Positions 6,709-14,226 of a DNA stretch of 16,489 bases are shown here, piece by piece. A program made the position numbers and the translations under genes. The DNA lies in NCBI GenBank assembly GCA_900762015.1, contig CAAFEX010000072.1, positions 1-16,489 on the forward strand, in the 5' to 3' direction. Positions within the stretch are counted from its first letter, which is position 1. The number at the start of each line of letters is the position of its first letter. The notes beneath the pieces were generated by a model, which was not told where the DNA came from, did not search any database, and saw nothing but the letters and a program-made list of their open reading frames with translations. The DNA is from an uncultured Collinsella sp. Its GTDB lineage: Bacteria; Actinomycetota; Coriobacteriia; Coriobacteriales; Coriobacteriaceae.

Positions 6709-6773
6709 AAACAGTCCCAACATTCGATGCTTTTCCCGATATTGGCAAAAAACGTCGAATGTTGGGACGGTTT
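6709..6773 (+). repeat. 65-bp palindromic element, copy C
   Basis: A 14-bp perfect stem (GTCCCAACATTCGA with TCGAATGTTGGGAC) forms the core of a 65-nt palindrome, with one end mismatch (A/G at element positions 5 and 61). On the minus strand the element is followed by TTTTT, so it could end the ABC exporter transcript, whose stop is 48 nt away. Copies A and B match it in the opposite orientation. Confidence 0.85.
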
Positions 6774-6821
6774 GAGGCGGGGTGAGGAGCATGGGGAGTC
6801 AAAGCACCGTGCCCGAACGGG

Positions 6822-8720
6822 TTAATCTAGCTCCTTTAAGCCATGCGCTAGCTGCCAGTACTCGCCGTGCTGGGCCAGGAGCTCCTCGTGGGTGCCGCGT
6901 TCGATGATGCGGCCGTGTTCGAGGACCATGATGGCGTCGGCGTCGCGGACCGTGGACAGGCGGTGCGCAATCATAAACGTGGTGCGGCCGCGCATGATGC
7001 GGTCCATGCCGCGCTCGATGAGCTTTTCGGTGCGCGTGTCGATGGAGCTCGTGGCCTCGTCCAAGATGAGCACCGGCGGATCGGCCACGGCCACGCGCGC
7101 GATAGCGAGCAGCTGGCGCTGGCCCTGTGACAGGTTGGCACCGTCCGCGGTCACGAGCGTGTCGTAACCTTGCGGCAAGCGGCGGATAAACGAGTCGGCG
7201 CAGGCGGCCTCGGCAGCGGCGTGCACTTCTTCGTCAGTCGCGTCGAGCTTGCCAAAGCGGATGTTCTGCGCAATGGTGCCGCTAAACAGGTGCGTGTCCT
7301 GCAGCACAATGCCGAGCGACCCGCGCAAGCTGGCCTTGGCGATATGCTTGACGTCGATACCGTCGTACGTGATCTCGCCGTCATCGACCTCGTAGAAGCG
7401 GTTGATGAGGTTGGTGATGGTCGTCTTTCCGGCGCCCGTCGAGCCAACAAAGGCGATCTTCTGTCCCGGCTTGGCGAACAGGTTGAGGTCCATGAGCACG
7501 CGCGTGCCCGGCACGTAAGAAAAGTCCACGGTATGGAAGCGCACGTCGCCGGCGAGCGGGACCAGACCGGTAACAAGCTCGGTACCGTCGGCTGCCACCG
7601 CACGCCCCGACTCATCAACGGCGGCCACGTCGTGCAGATGCCCGTATGTGCCCACACCCTGGCCCTCGGGAATCTTCCACGCCCACGCCGCGTCTCCCGT
7701 CTGCACCAGTTCCACGCGGCCCTCGTCCATCTCGGGCTTAAGGTCCATCGCGGCAAACAGGCGCTCGGCACCGGCCAGCGCGTTGAGTAAGAAGTTGCCC
7801 AGCTGCGTAAACTGGTTGATGGGCATGGCCGCCTGGCGCACAAAGACCAGGTAGCTCGCGAGCGAACCCACGTCGGCAAGTCCCTTGATGCAGAGCATGC
7901 CGCCCGCCACGGCAACGATGGCGTAGTTGACGTAGCCGATCACCACGGTCATGGGCACCATCGAGTTGGCGTAGGCCTGTGCGGCGCCGCCGGTACGGCG
8001 CAGCTCCTGGTTGCGCGTGTCAAAACCAGCAACATTGACCTGCTCGTGGTTAAAGACCTTAATGACCTTTTGGCCCGAGACCATCTCCTCGACGTATCCG
8101 TCCAAGTCGCCGAGCGATGCCTGCTGGGCGGCAAAAAAGCGCTTGGAGCGGGCACCCGAGTAGCGCGCGTACAGCACAATGGCAACATCGCACGCGAGCG
8201 TGATAATCGTGAGCTGCCAGTTAAGAATGATGAGCATGGCTGTGGTGCCGATCACCTGAATGGTCGCCTGAATCACGTTGGCAAAGCTATTGTTGAGTGC
8301 CTCGGAGACCGTGTCGACGTCGTTGGTGAAGAAACTCATGATGTCGCCCGAGCGCGTACTGTCGAAGTAACTGAGCGGCAGCGTCTGGATGTGCGCGAAC
8401 AAGTCGCGGCGAATATCGGACACCACGCGCTGGGCCGCGCGCACCATAATCTGCGAGTAACCCAAGGCCGAGAGCACGCCCGCGGCGTAGATGACGGCCG
8501 TAAAGAGAACCTGCTTGGTAAGCAGCTCCTCCCCACCCGCGGCCAGGCCGTTGACGATGGGGCGCACCATATAGGTGCCGGCGAGGCTCGCGATGGCCGC
8601 GACGGAGGCAAGCACGCCCACCGCCAGCAGCGAGAACTTGGCATGCCCCATGTAGGAGAGTAAGCGGCGGAGCGTTCGACGCAAATTGGCCGGACGAGCC
8701 TGAGCGGAAGTCTTAGGCAT
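6822..8720 (-). CDS. ABC exporter subunit with catalytic ATP site residues
   Basis: This 632-residue half-transporter has an N-terminal six-helix membrane domain (about 20-325) and a C-terminal ATPase domain (about 392-632). Visible motifs are Walker A GSTGAGKTT (426-434), the variant signature LSQGQ (530-534), Walker B LILDEA with catalytic E555, and switch H586. It pairs with the upstream subunit to form a heterodimeric exporter; in such pairs an LSQGQ variant faces the partner's degenerate site, as in Thermotoga TM287/288. The linker between domains is unusually long (about 330-388, normally near 20 residues). I chose the ATG at 8720, preceded by GGAAGGGGGTG, which overlaps the upstream gene by 8 nt and implies coupled translation. 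The substrate is unknown; drugs, lipids or peptides are possible. Confidence 0.93.
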   Translation of the reverse strand: MPKTSAQARPANLRRTLRRLLSYMGHAKFSLLAVGVLASVAAIASLAGTYMVRPIVNGLAAGGEELLTKQVLFTAVIYAAGVLSALGYSQIMVRAAQRVVSDIRRDLFAHIQTLPLSYFDSTRSGDIMSFFTNDVDTVSEALNNSFANVIQATIQVIGTTAMLIILNWQLTIITLACDVAIVLYARYSGARSKRFFAAQQASLGDLDGYVEEMVSGQKVIKVFNHEQVNVAGFDTRNQELRRTGGAAQAYANSMVPMTVVIGYVNYAIVAVAGGMLCIKGLADVGSLASYLVFVRQAAMPINQFTQLGNFLLNALAGAERLFAAMDLKPEMDEGRVELVQTGDAAWAWKIPEGQGVGTYGHLHDVAAVDESGRAVAADGTELVTGLVPLAGDVRFHTVDFSYVPGTRVLMDLNLFAKPGQKIAFVGSTGAGKTTITNLINRFYEVDDGEITYDGIDVKHIAKASLRGSLGIVLQDTHLFSGTIAQNIRFGKLDATDEEVHAAAEAACADSFIRRLPQGYDTLVTADGANLSQGQRQLLAIARVAVADPPVLILDEATSSIDTRTEKLIERGMDRIMRGRTTFMIAHRLSTVRDADAIMVLEHGRIIERGTHEELLAQHGEYWQLAHGLKELD

Positions 8721-10536
8721 GGCGCTCACCCCCTTCCAGAGATGATCCGTATGCGACGGAGGAAAACGGATCGTTCGCGTCGTCGGCATCACCGTCGTCG
8801 CTCACATCACCCGCGAACTCCATCTGCGAGGCGTAAATCTCCTGGTAGATGTTGTCACCCGCCAGCAGCTCCTCATGCGTGCCCACGCCGTGGACACGGC
8901 CGTCATCCAGCACCACGATGCGGTCGGCATCCATCACGCTTGCGATACGCTGGGCGATGATGATCACCGTCGTGTCGGGAATCTGAGCGATATGCTCGCG
9001 GATCTTGGCGTCGGTCGCCATATCGACCGCACTGGTCGAGTCATCAAAAATGAGCACGCGCGGGTGCTTAAGCAGCGTTCGCGCGATGCACAGGCGCTGC
9101 TTCTGGCCGCCCGAAACACCGGCGCCACCCTGGCCCAACTCGCCGTCGAGTCCGCCGATGCGGTCCAGAAACTCGTCCACGCACGCCGCACGGCAGGCAT
9201 CCAACAACTCCTCGTCGGTGGCATCGGGCGCGCCCCACTGCAGGTTCTCGCGCACGGTCCCCGTAAACAGCACGTTCTTTTGCAGCACAATGCCCACGGC
9301 GTCACGCAGGCTGACCAAGTCGTAGTCGCGCACGTCGCGCCCGCCCACGAGCACGGCGCCCTCGGTAGCGTCGTACAGGCGCGCGATGAGCTGCACGAGC
9401 GAGCTCTTGCCCGAGCCCGTGCCGCCGAGCACGCCCACCGTGGAGCCCGGCTCAATGCGAAGGTCGATATGCTCGAGCACGTCCTCGGCAGCATCCGCGC
9501 GGTACTTAAACGACACATCGCGGAACTCGACACTTCCGTCGGCGACCTCGTGCACGGCAGCATCGGCAGCGGGCGCCTGGATGAGCGACTGCTCGTCGAT
9601 CACCTGTGAGATGCGCTCCACACTGGCGAGTGCGCGCGTAAGCAGCAAAAATACGTTGGAGATCATCATGAGCGAGTTCATAATCAGCAGGACGTAGCTC
9701 ATAAAGCCCGTGAGTGAGCCCACGCCCAGCTCGCCGGCGAGAATCATGCGTCCGCCGATCCACAGGATAGAAAGCGCGGCCACGTACATCGACAGCTGAA
9801 ACACCGGCAGGTTGAGCACGGCATTGCCGAACGTCTTCGTCGCCGTATGCGCGAGCTCGGTATTGACGGTGTCGAACTTGGCCTCCTCGTGCTCGGCGCG
9901 CACATACGCCTTGACGGCGCGCACAGCAGTGAGGTCTTCCTGCACTACGCCGTTGAGGTGGTCCATCGAGGTCTGGAGCTGACGGTAGAGCGGGCTCACA
10001 CGGTAGGTGATAACCCCCAGCACGATCGCCAGCACGGGCAGGATAATCGCAAAGACCGTGGCGAGCGGGCGCGACAGCGCCAGCGCGTAGATAAGGCCGA
10101 CAACGAGCGTCACCGGGCCGCGCACCATGGGGCGAAAGCCATTACCGATAGCATTTTGGATGACGGTAATATCGGTGGTCATGCGGGTGACGAGCGAGCT
10201 GGCATCGTAGTTGTCCAGGTTGCCAAAAGCGAGCGTCTGGATCTTGCGATACTCTGCCTCGCGCAGGTTGGCGCCCAAGCCCGAAGCCACGCGAGCGGAT
10301 GTGCGGGCATAGCCCAAGCCCAATACCAGCGAAAACGCCGCACACACCAACATGTACGCGCCTTGCAGCAGCATGTAGTTGATGTCGCCCGCAGGCACGC
10401 CCACGTCGATGATGTTCGCCATGATAACCGGGATAAACAGCTCGAGCGCTGTCTCGGCCGTCACAAAGAGCACGCCGAGTATGGCGTCGCGACGGTATTC
10501 CCCCAAGTAGGAAAACAGGATCTTGAGATTGCGCAC
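8713..10536 (-). CDS. ABC exporter subunit with degenerate ATP site
   Basis: This 607-residue half-transporter has a six-helix membrane domain (about 10-310) and an ATPase domain (about 335-575). It has Walker A GGTGSGKSS (371-379), a canonical signature VSGGQ (474-478) and Walker B VLIFDD, where Asp (D499) replaces the catalytic Glu. In the switch position Gln (Q529 in IIIAQR) replaces His. These substitutions mark the non-hydrolysing site of heterodimeric ABC exporters. The tail (about 577-607) is acidic and has no family match. The start is a GTG at 10536 with a GGGGGA box upstream; the nearby ATG at 10546 is in another frame. It is the first gene of the two-gene operon, driven by the strong promoter at 10578-10605. 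Confidence 0.93.
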   Translation of the reverse strand: MRNLKILFSYLGEYRRDAILGVLFVTAETALELFIPVIMANIIDVGVPAGDINYMLLQGAYMLVCAAFSLVLGLGYARTSARVASGLGANLREAEYRKIQTLAFGNLDNYDASSLVTRMTTDITVIQNAIGNGFRPMVRGPVTLVVGLIYALALSRPLATVFAIILPVLAIVLGVITYRVSPLYRQLQTSMDHLNGVVQEDLTAVRAVKAYVRAEHEEAKFDTVNTELAHTATKTFGNAVLNLPVFQLSMYVAALSILWIGGRMILAGELGVGSLTGFMSYVLLIMNSLMMISNVFLLLTRALASVERISQVIDEQSLIQAPAADAAVHEVADGSVEFRDVSFKYRADAAEDVLEHIDLRIEPGSTVGVLGGTGSGKSSLVQLIARLYDATEGAVLVGGRDVRDYDLVSLRDAVGIVLQKNVLFTGTVRENLQWGAPDATDEELLDACRAACVDEFLDRIGGLDGELGQGGAGVSGGQKQRLCIARTLLKHPRVLIFDDSTSAVDMATDAKIREHIAQIPDTTVIIIAQRIASVMDADRIVVLDDGRVHGVGTHEELLAGDNIYQEIYASQMEFAGDVSDDGDADDANDPFSSVAYGSSLEGGERHA

Positions 10537-10577
10537 GCAGGTTCATCCCCCATCAAACGTTGTTCGCAAACGCACGT

Positions 10578-10605
10578 ATTATTGCGCGACAGGCGATGGT
10601 GTCAA
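10578..10605 (-). promoter_or_regulatory. Sigma-A type promoter of the ABC exporter operon
   Basis: On the minus strand a perfect -35 box TTGACA (10600-10605) and AATAAT (10578-10583, 5 of 6 matches) are separated by 16 bp. The boxes lie 42-69 nt upstream of the GTG start of the first ABC subunit. No operator is evident around it, which suggests steady expression. Confidence 0.65.
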
Positions 10606-10725
10606 GTGACGCGAAACCGATTTCTGCAAGGCCAACGAACGTGCCAAACAGGCATAGTGCGCATCTGTATTCAGTTGGAAATAATCGTGGGCCTCACTTT
10701 TTTCGCCCTGTCCTCGACTCAAACC

Positions 10726-10756
10726 TTGACTCTACAATCGTTGTAGGGTTTTCACT
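10726..10756 (+). promoter_or_regulatory. MerR-type promoter/operator of the MATE gene
   Basis: TTGACT (10726-10731) and TTCACT (10751-10756) are separated by 19 bp rather than 17. The spacer carries the dyad CTACAA-TCG-TTGTAG (10732-10746). This is the layout recognised by MerR-family activators such as BmrR and SoxR, which twist the over-long spacer. The MATE start is 40 nt downstream. The regulator is most likely the MerR/GyrI-like protein encoded at 12200-13048. The -10 is a weak match, as usual for activator-dependent promoters. Confidence 0.7.
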
Positions 10757-10796
10757 ACACTGGTATGTAAACAGACCCAGCCAGAAAGCCCCGCCC

Positions 10797-12143
10797 ATGG
10801 AACACGACCTCACACGCGGCAATGTCCTTAAGACCATCGCGGTCTTTGCTCTGCCCTATATGCTCTCGTACTTTTTGCAGATGCTCTACGGCATGGCCGA
10901 CCTGTACATGATGGGGCAGTTTAGCGGCGCCGCCGGCATCACCGCCGTGGCAAATGGCGCTCAGACGCTCTATATGATTACCGTGGCGCTCGTGGGACTG
11001 GCCATGGGAACCACGGTGGTCGTCGGCCACGCCGTGGGCTCACGCCGCTTCGACCGCGCCGAGACCGCCATCGGCAACACCATCACGCTCTTTATGGGTG
11101 TCTCGGTGGTGCTGGCCGCTGTCCTGCTCGCACTGTGCCCGCAGATCGTGGCACTCATTGGCACGCCGGCCGAGGCGGTCGAAGGAACCGCCGCCTACCT
11201 GCGCATCTGCTTTGTCGGCATTCCGTTTATCGCCGCGTACAACATTCTCTCGGCCATCTTTCGCGGTCTGGGCGATTCGCGCTCGCCTATGTACGTGATC
11301 GGCGTGGCGTGCATCATCAACATCGCGCTCGACTTTCTGTTTATCGGCCACATGGGACTCGGCCCCGTGGGCGCGGCGCTCGGCACGGTAACCGCCCAGA
11401 CGGCCAGCGTTGCCCTCGCGCTCGTGTGGCTCAAGAGCCGCCGCACGAACATCCACGTTAAGCGCAGCGACCTGCGCCCCCAGCCCGAGGTGCTCGGCAG
11501 CATTCTTAAGATCGGCGTGCCTGTGGCCGTGCAGGACGGCTGCATCCAGGTGGCGTTTATGTTTATCACCGTCATCGCCAACCACCGAGGGCTCGTCGAC
11601 GCCGCCGCCGTGGGCCTGGTCGAGAAGATGATCAGCTTTTTGTTCATTGTGCCGAGCTCCATGGGCGCCACCGTCAGCGCGCTCACGGCGCAAAACGCCG
11701 GCGCAGGCAAGGGCGATCGCGCGCGTCAGGTGCTCAAAGATGCCATGACCATCTCGGTGGTGTACGGCTGCCTGATCACGGTGCTGATGTGGCTGGTGGC
11801 GCCGGCGTTTATTGGCTTTTTTGCCAAGGACGCTGCAGTAGTCGCGGCCGGCACCGGTTATATGCGCAGCTACATTTTCGACGCGATTTTTGCCGGCATC
11901 CACATTTGCTTTAGCGGCTTTTTCGCTGCGTATGGCAAGAGTTACATCGGCTTTGCGCACAACGTGCTGGCCGTGGCGCTCATTCGCGTGCCCGGCGCTT
12001 GGCTGCTGTCGAACGCATATTCCGACACGCTGTTTCCCATGGGTATCGCCTCGCCGTGCGGATCAATTTTGTCGGCAGTCATCTGTGTTGTCGCGTTTAC
12101 CGTGCTCAACCGGCGCGGGGCTTTTGACAAGTTGGCAGCGTAG
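10797..12143 (+). CDS. MATE family multidrug efflux transporter
   Basis: This 448-residue inner-membrane protein has about twelve hydrophobic segments in two homologous halves, as in the MATE (NorM/MepA/DinF) family. These proteins export cationic drugs or metabolites using a sodium or proton gradient. Family features include the N-terminal LPYMLSYFLQMLYGMADLYMMG region (about residues 19-40), the MGTTVVVGHAVG segment after the second helix, and the FRGLGDSRSP motif near residue 160, with a similar FFAAYGKS in the second half. I chose the ATG at 10797 because the conserved N-terminus begins there; the ribosome-binding site is weak, and the open frame upstream contains the promoter. A hairpin just after the stop separates it from merR. 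Confidence 0.93.
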   Translation: MEHDLTRGNVLKTIAVFALPYMLSYFLQMLYGMADLYMMGQFSGAAGITAVANGAQTLYMITVALVGLAMGTTVVVGHAVGSRRFDRAETAIGNTITLFMGVSVVLAAVLLALCPQIVALIGTPAEAVEGTAAYLRICFVGIPFIAAYNILSAIFRGLGDSRSPMYVIGVACIINIALDFLFIGHMGLGPVGAALGTVTAQTASVALALVWLKSRRTNIHVKRSDLRPQPEVLGSILKIGVPVAVQDGCIQVAFMFITVIANHRGLVDAAAVGLVEKMISFLFIVPSSMGATVSALTAQNAGAGKGDRARQVLKDAMTISVVYGCLITVLMWLVAPAFIGFFAKDAAVVAAGTGYMRSYIFDAIFAGIHICFSGFFAAYGKSYIGFAHNVLAVALIRVPGAWLLSNAYSDTLFPMGIASPCGSILSAVICVVAFTVLNRRGAFDKLAA

Positions 12144-12181
12144 CGGGGCAACGCGAGCCTGGCGCGCCTCCCCTGCTTTTT
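12142..12181 (+). terminator. Attenuator-like terminator between MATE and merR
   Basis: An imperfect stem, AGCGGGG and CGCG pairing with CGCG and CCCCTGCT across a small symmetric internal loop, ends in T5 (12177-12181). It begins at the MATE stop codon and ends 18 nt before the merR start. It would limit read-through, so merR would receive only part of the MATE transcript. Confidence 0.5.
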
Positions 12182-12199
12182 ACCGAAAGGAGCGGTCCC

Positions 12200-13048
12200 A
12201 TGGCCGACTCGCCAACCGAACATACCGAGGGCCTGCTCCGCATTGGCGAGGTGGCGCGCCTGTTTAACCTAAGCGTGGGGACGCTACGTCATTACGAGCA
12301 GATGGGCTTGCTGGACCCGGCGTACATCGATCCGGCAAGCGGGTACCGCTACTACGGATCGCGGCAGCTCTCCACCCTCAACACCATCAGCCACCTGCGT
12401 GTTCTCAACTTGCCCTTGGCGCAGATTCGCGAGTTCGTGACCACGCGCGACGTGGACCTCATGCAGTGGCAGCTGGCTCAGCAGCAGGAGCTCATCGAGC
12501 GCAAGCGCCGCGAGCTGGAGCGCGTGTCGCGTAAGATCGATAACCGGCTTGCTCTGCTGCACGATGCCTTGAACACCGAGCTCGATACCATTTGCACAAT
12601 CGATGCGCCCGAGCTTCGCTGCGCCGTGTTGCGCGAACGTGTCAAGCCTACCGACGCTTATGCGCTGGAGTGGCAGATTCGTCAGCTGCAGAAGGGCCAG
12701 CACGAGACCTTTGCCTTCCTGGGCAACTTAGGCGTCGGGATTAGCGCCGAGCGCCTGGCCGCCGGCGACTTTGACGGCTACGACGAAGTCTTTCTGCTGC
12801 TTGATGACACCGATGAGTACTTGGGCGACGTCGAGACACGGCCCGCCGCACGCTGCCTGACCATAAGCTTCCGCGGCACGCACGGGCAAGCAGCCCCACG
12901 CTACAAGCAGCTGCTCGGCTATATGCGCGAGTACGGCCTGACACCAGCCGGTCCCTCACGCGAGATCGCCCTCATCGACGACATCATTAGCGACGACCCC
13001 ACAACCTACGTGACGCAGATCACGGTGCCCGTTACTGTGCTCGATTAA
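12200..13048 (+). CDS. MerR-family regulator with GyrI-like effector domain
   Basis: This 282-residue DNA-binding activator has a MerR winged helix-turn-helix at residues about 12-80 (RIGEVARLFNLSVGTLRHYE, then SGYRYY at 47-52). A dimerising coiled coil covers about 88-125, and a C-terminal domain (about 127-282) has the layout of GyrI/BmrR drug-sensing domains, ending in the TYVTQITVPV strand typical of that fold. BmrR-like proteins bind cationic drugs and switch on efflux genes. The MATE gene immediately upstream carries a matching operator, so local control is the simplest reading. The ATG at 12200 follows GAAAGGAG. Its 3' end is repeated in diverged form at 14121-14180. Confidence 0.9.
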   Translation: MADSPTEHTEGLLRIGEVARLFNLSVGTLRHYEQMGLLDPAYIDPASGYRYYGSRQLSTLNTISHLRVLNLPLAQIREFVTTRDVDLMQWQLAQQQELIERKRRELERVSRKIDNRLALLHDALNTELDTICTIDAPELRCAVLRERVKPTDAYALEWQIRQLQKGQHETFAFLGNLGVGISAERLAAGDFDGYDEVFLLLDDTDEYLGDVETRPAARCLTISFRGTHGQAAPRYKQLLGYMREYGLTPAGPSREIALIDDIISDDPTTYVTQITVPVTVLD

Positions 13049-13104
13049 GAACCTCCCGGACAGGCATGCAGTGCAGCTCAACTAACGAGCGTCAGCTACA
13101 GGAG

Positions 13105-13143
13105 AACCGCCATGTCGAGGACAATCCCCGATATGGCGGTTTT
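13105..13143 (+). terminator. Terminator after merR
   Basis: A 9-bp stem AACCGCCAT (13105-13113) with ATGGCGGTT (13133-13141), extended inside by TCG/CGA, is followed by a short T4 run (13140-13143). It faces the plus strand and overlaps the end of the convergent PIN toxin gene by two bases. Between the merR stop and this hairpin lies AACCTCCCGGA, the orphan left arm of a second terminator. Confidence 0.6.
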
Positions 13144-13564
13144 ACTCCTCCGGAATCGGAAACGCACGGATGAACTCTGCAGGCGAGAAGGTCTTGATGG
13201 TCGAGCGCACAAAAGCGGCGCGGTCACGCGTGATGATAAAGTCCACGCCGGCACGCTCGGCCATCGCACGGATACAGCCGTCCTCAAAGTCCGGCTCATC
13301 GGAATAGGCGGAGGTAAAACAAGTTTCTTGGTCGAGAGGCTCTACCGAGTAGCTTTTAAGACAGTCGCGCACTACCTCGCGGGCGCGCGCCTCGCCTGCC
13401 TGTTTAGTGAGAATGTAGTACGCGTCCTTGAGAGAGCAGGCCGAAACAACACCCTCGATAAGTCCCACGTCAACGAGCCCCTTGGTCGTTTGCGCCGCCC
13501 CATGCTCCGGCCGGCCCGGCAGCACGCAATCGAGCAGAAAATTGGTATCGAGAAATGCCCTCAT
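13142..13564 (-). CDS. PIN-domain toxin of a toxin-antitoxin pair
   Basis: This 140-residue PIN domain protein is a predicted metal-dependent ribonuclease of the VapC-like group. It begins FLDTNFLLD with D6 and D12, has SLKDAYYIL at 44-52, DFEDG at 92-96 and TRD with D114, giving the cluster of acidic residues that binds Mg or Mn. Length is normal. Its ATG overlaps the antitoxin stop by 4 nt (ATGA), so translation is coupled to the antitoxin, as usual for such modules. The target RNA is unknown. The module is placed between merR and ligA and bracketed by copies of the merR tail, which suggests that it was acquired. Confidence 0.85.
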   Translation of the reverse strand: MRAFLDTNFLLDCVLPGRPEHGAAQTTKGLVDVGLIEGVVSACSLKDAYYILTKQAGEARAREVVRDCLKSYSVEPLDQETCFTSAYSDEPDFEDGCIRAMAERAGVDFIITRDRAAFVRSTIKTFSPAEFIRAFPIPEE

Positions 13565-13953
13565 AGGTAGCGCTCCCTCGCGACGCGCTTTTCATCTTCA
13601 ACCGTCATCGTATCGAGCGGCGTTCCCTTTGGCATGTTAGCCACGATATCGAGATACTCCTGGTAGCCCTCATTCTCCGCGAGCATCTCACGGATCTCCT
13701 TCCAGGTGATCTTGGGATGCCACATCGTACCCACGTCGCGCTTGGGCTTGCCCGTGCCGCACGTCGGTTTTGCGTCCCCACGCTCCTGGGCAGCGTCATA
13801 TTCCACCGTAACTGGACCTTGATAGTCGAGCGGCACGATCTTGAACAACGGCTTGCTCCGCTTGAAGACCACAACCTCCTCGCCCTCATTGGCAACCCTT
13901 TCGGCCACCTGCGTAAGGTTTTGGCGCAGTTCCGAAAACGCGACGGTAACCAT
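13561..13953 (-). CDS. Phd/YefM-like antitoxin
   Basis: The first 45 residues (VTVAFSELRQNLTQVAERV, then EVVVFKRSKPLFKIVPLD) match the Phd/YefM DNA-binding fold that represses its own promoter. The rest of the 130-residue protein is a longer tail than the usual 80-90 residue family size. It includes a helical stretch WKEIREMLAENEGYQEYLD that may wrap the PIN toxin. The ATG at 13953 is preceded by GAGAGGAG; another in-frame ATG lies six codons upstream but lacks such a site. It is the first gene of the pair. The inverted repeat at 13989-14020 is its likely operator. Confidence 0.85.
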   Translation of the reverse strand: MVTVAFSELRQNLTQVAERVANEGEEVVVFKRSKPLFKIVPLDYQGPVTVEYDAAQERGDAKPTCGTGKPKRDVGTMWHPKITWKEIREMLAENEGYQEYLDIVANMPKGTPLDTMTVEDEKRVARERYL

Positions 13954-13986
13954 AACGGCTCCTCTCAACATATATCTTTACTGCTC

Positions 13987-14020
13987 AGTATACACGTTAA
14001 TATTAATGTTAACGTGTATA
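13987..14020 (-). promoter_or_regulatory. Operator/promoter of the toxin-antitoxin operon
   Basis: A perfect 12-bp inverted repeat, TATACACGTTAA (13989-14000) and TTAACGTGTATA (14009-14020), has an 8-bp AT-rich spacer. On the minus strand TATACT (13987-13992) overlaps the proximal arm and makes a good -10 box; the -35 is weak. It lies 34 nt upstream of the antitoxin start, the expected place for autorepression by a Phd-type dimer. Confidence 0.65.
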
Positions 14021-14120
14021 AGAATCACCACAATGAGGGCGATCAACCATTACGGGCACCTCTGCTTTGTATGAATCTCTTATCGCCCCGGGACGGCACC
14101 GGTCCACAGGATCACCCTCA

Positions 14121-14168
14121 GCAACCTACATGACGCAGATCATGCTGCCCGCCACCACGCCCAAATAA
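14121..14168 (+). pseudogene. Remnant of a merR 3' end
   Basis: Positions 14121-14180 align without gaps to 13001-13060, the end of merR, at 47 of 60 identical bases. In frame it reads ATYMTQIMLPATTPK and then stops, against TTYVTQITVPVTVLD in the intact gene, and the stop codons coincide. Upstream of 14121 the similarity fades, although GGTCC and CACCCTCA at 14101-14120 might be leftovers of the same gene with deletions. No start or ribosome-binding site exists, so this is a tail fragment. Confidence 0.75.
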
Positions 14169-14206
14169 AAACCTCCCGGAAAGTATCAACCTTTCCGGGA
14201 GGTTTT
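14167..14206. terminator. Terminator after ligA, bidirectional
   Basis: A perfect 16-bp stem, AAAACCTCCCGGAAAG (14168-14183) with CTTTCCGGGAGGTTTT (14191-14206), has a 7-nt loop. On the minus strand it is followed by TTTTTATTT and lies 20 nt beyond the ligA stop; the plus-strand arm ends in T4. Its left arm AACCTCCCGGA is also found alone just after merR at 13050-13060. Confidence 0.85.
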
Positions 14207-14226
14207 CTAATTTGATTATCGATGTC

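Noticed and set aside
1371..6773. CRISPR-like interpretation of the repeated 65-bp element
   Set aside because: Copies are kilobases apart with whole genes between them, so there is no regular repeat-spacer pattern, and no cas genes are present.
9847..10746. Plus-strand open frame opposite the first ABC subunit
   Set aside because: Antisense to a gene with clear membrane and ATPase motifs; His/Arg-rich composition and no ribosome-binding site.
11040..11960. Minus-strand open frame opposite the MATE gene
   Set aside because: It lies across a gene with typical MATE motifs and consists of charged low-complexity sequence with no start signal.
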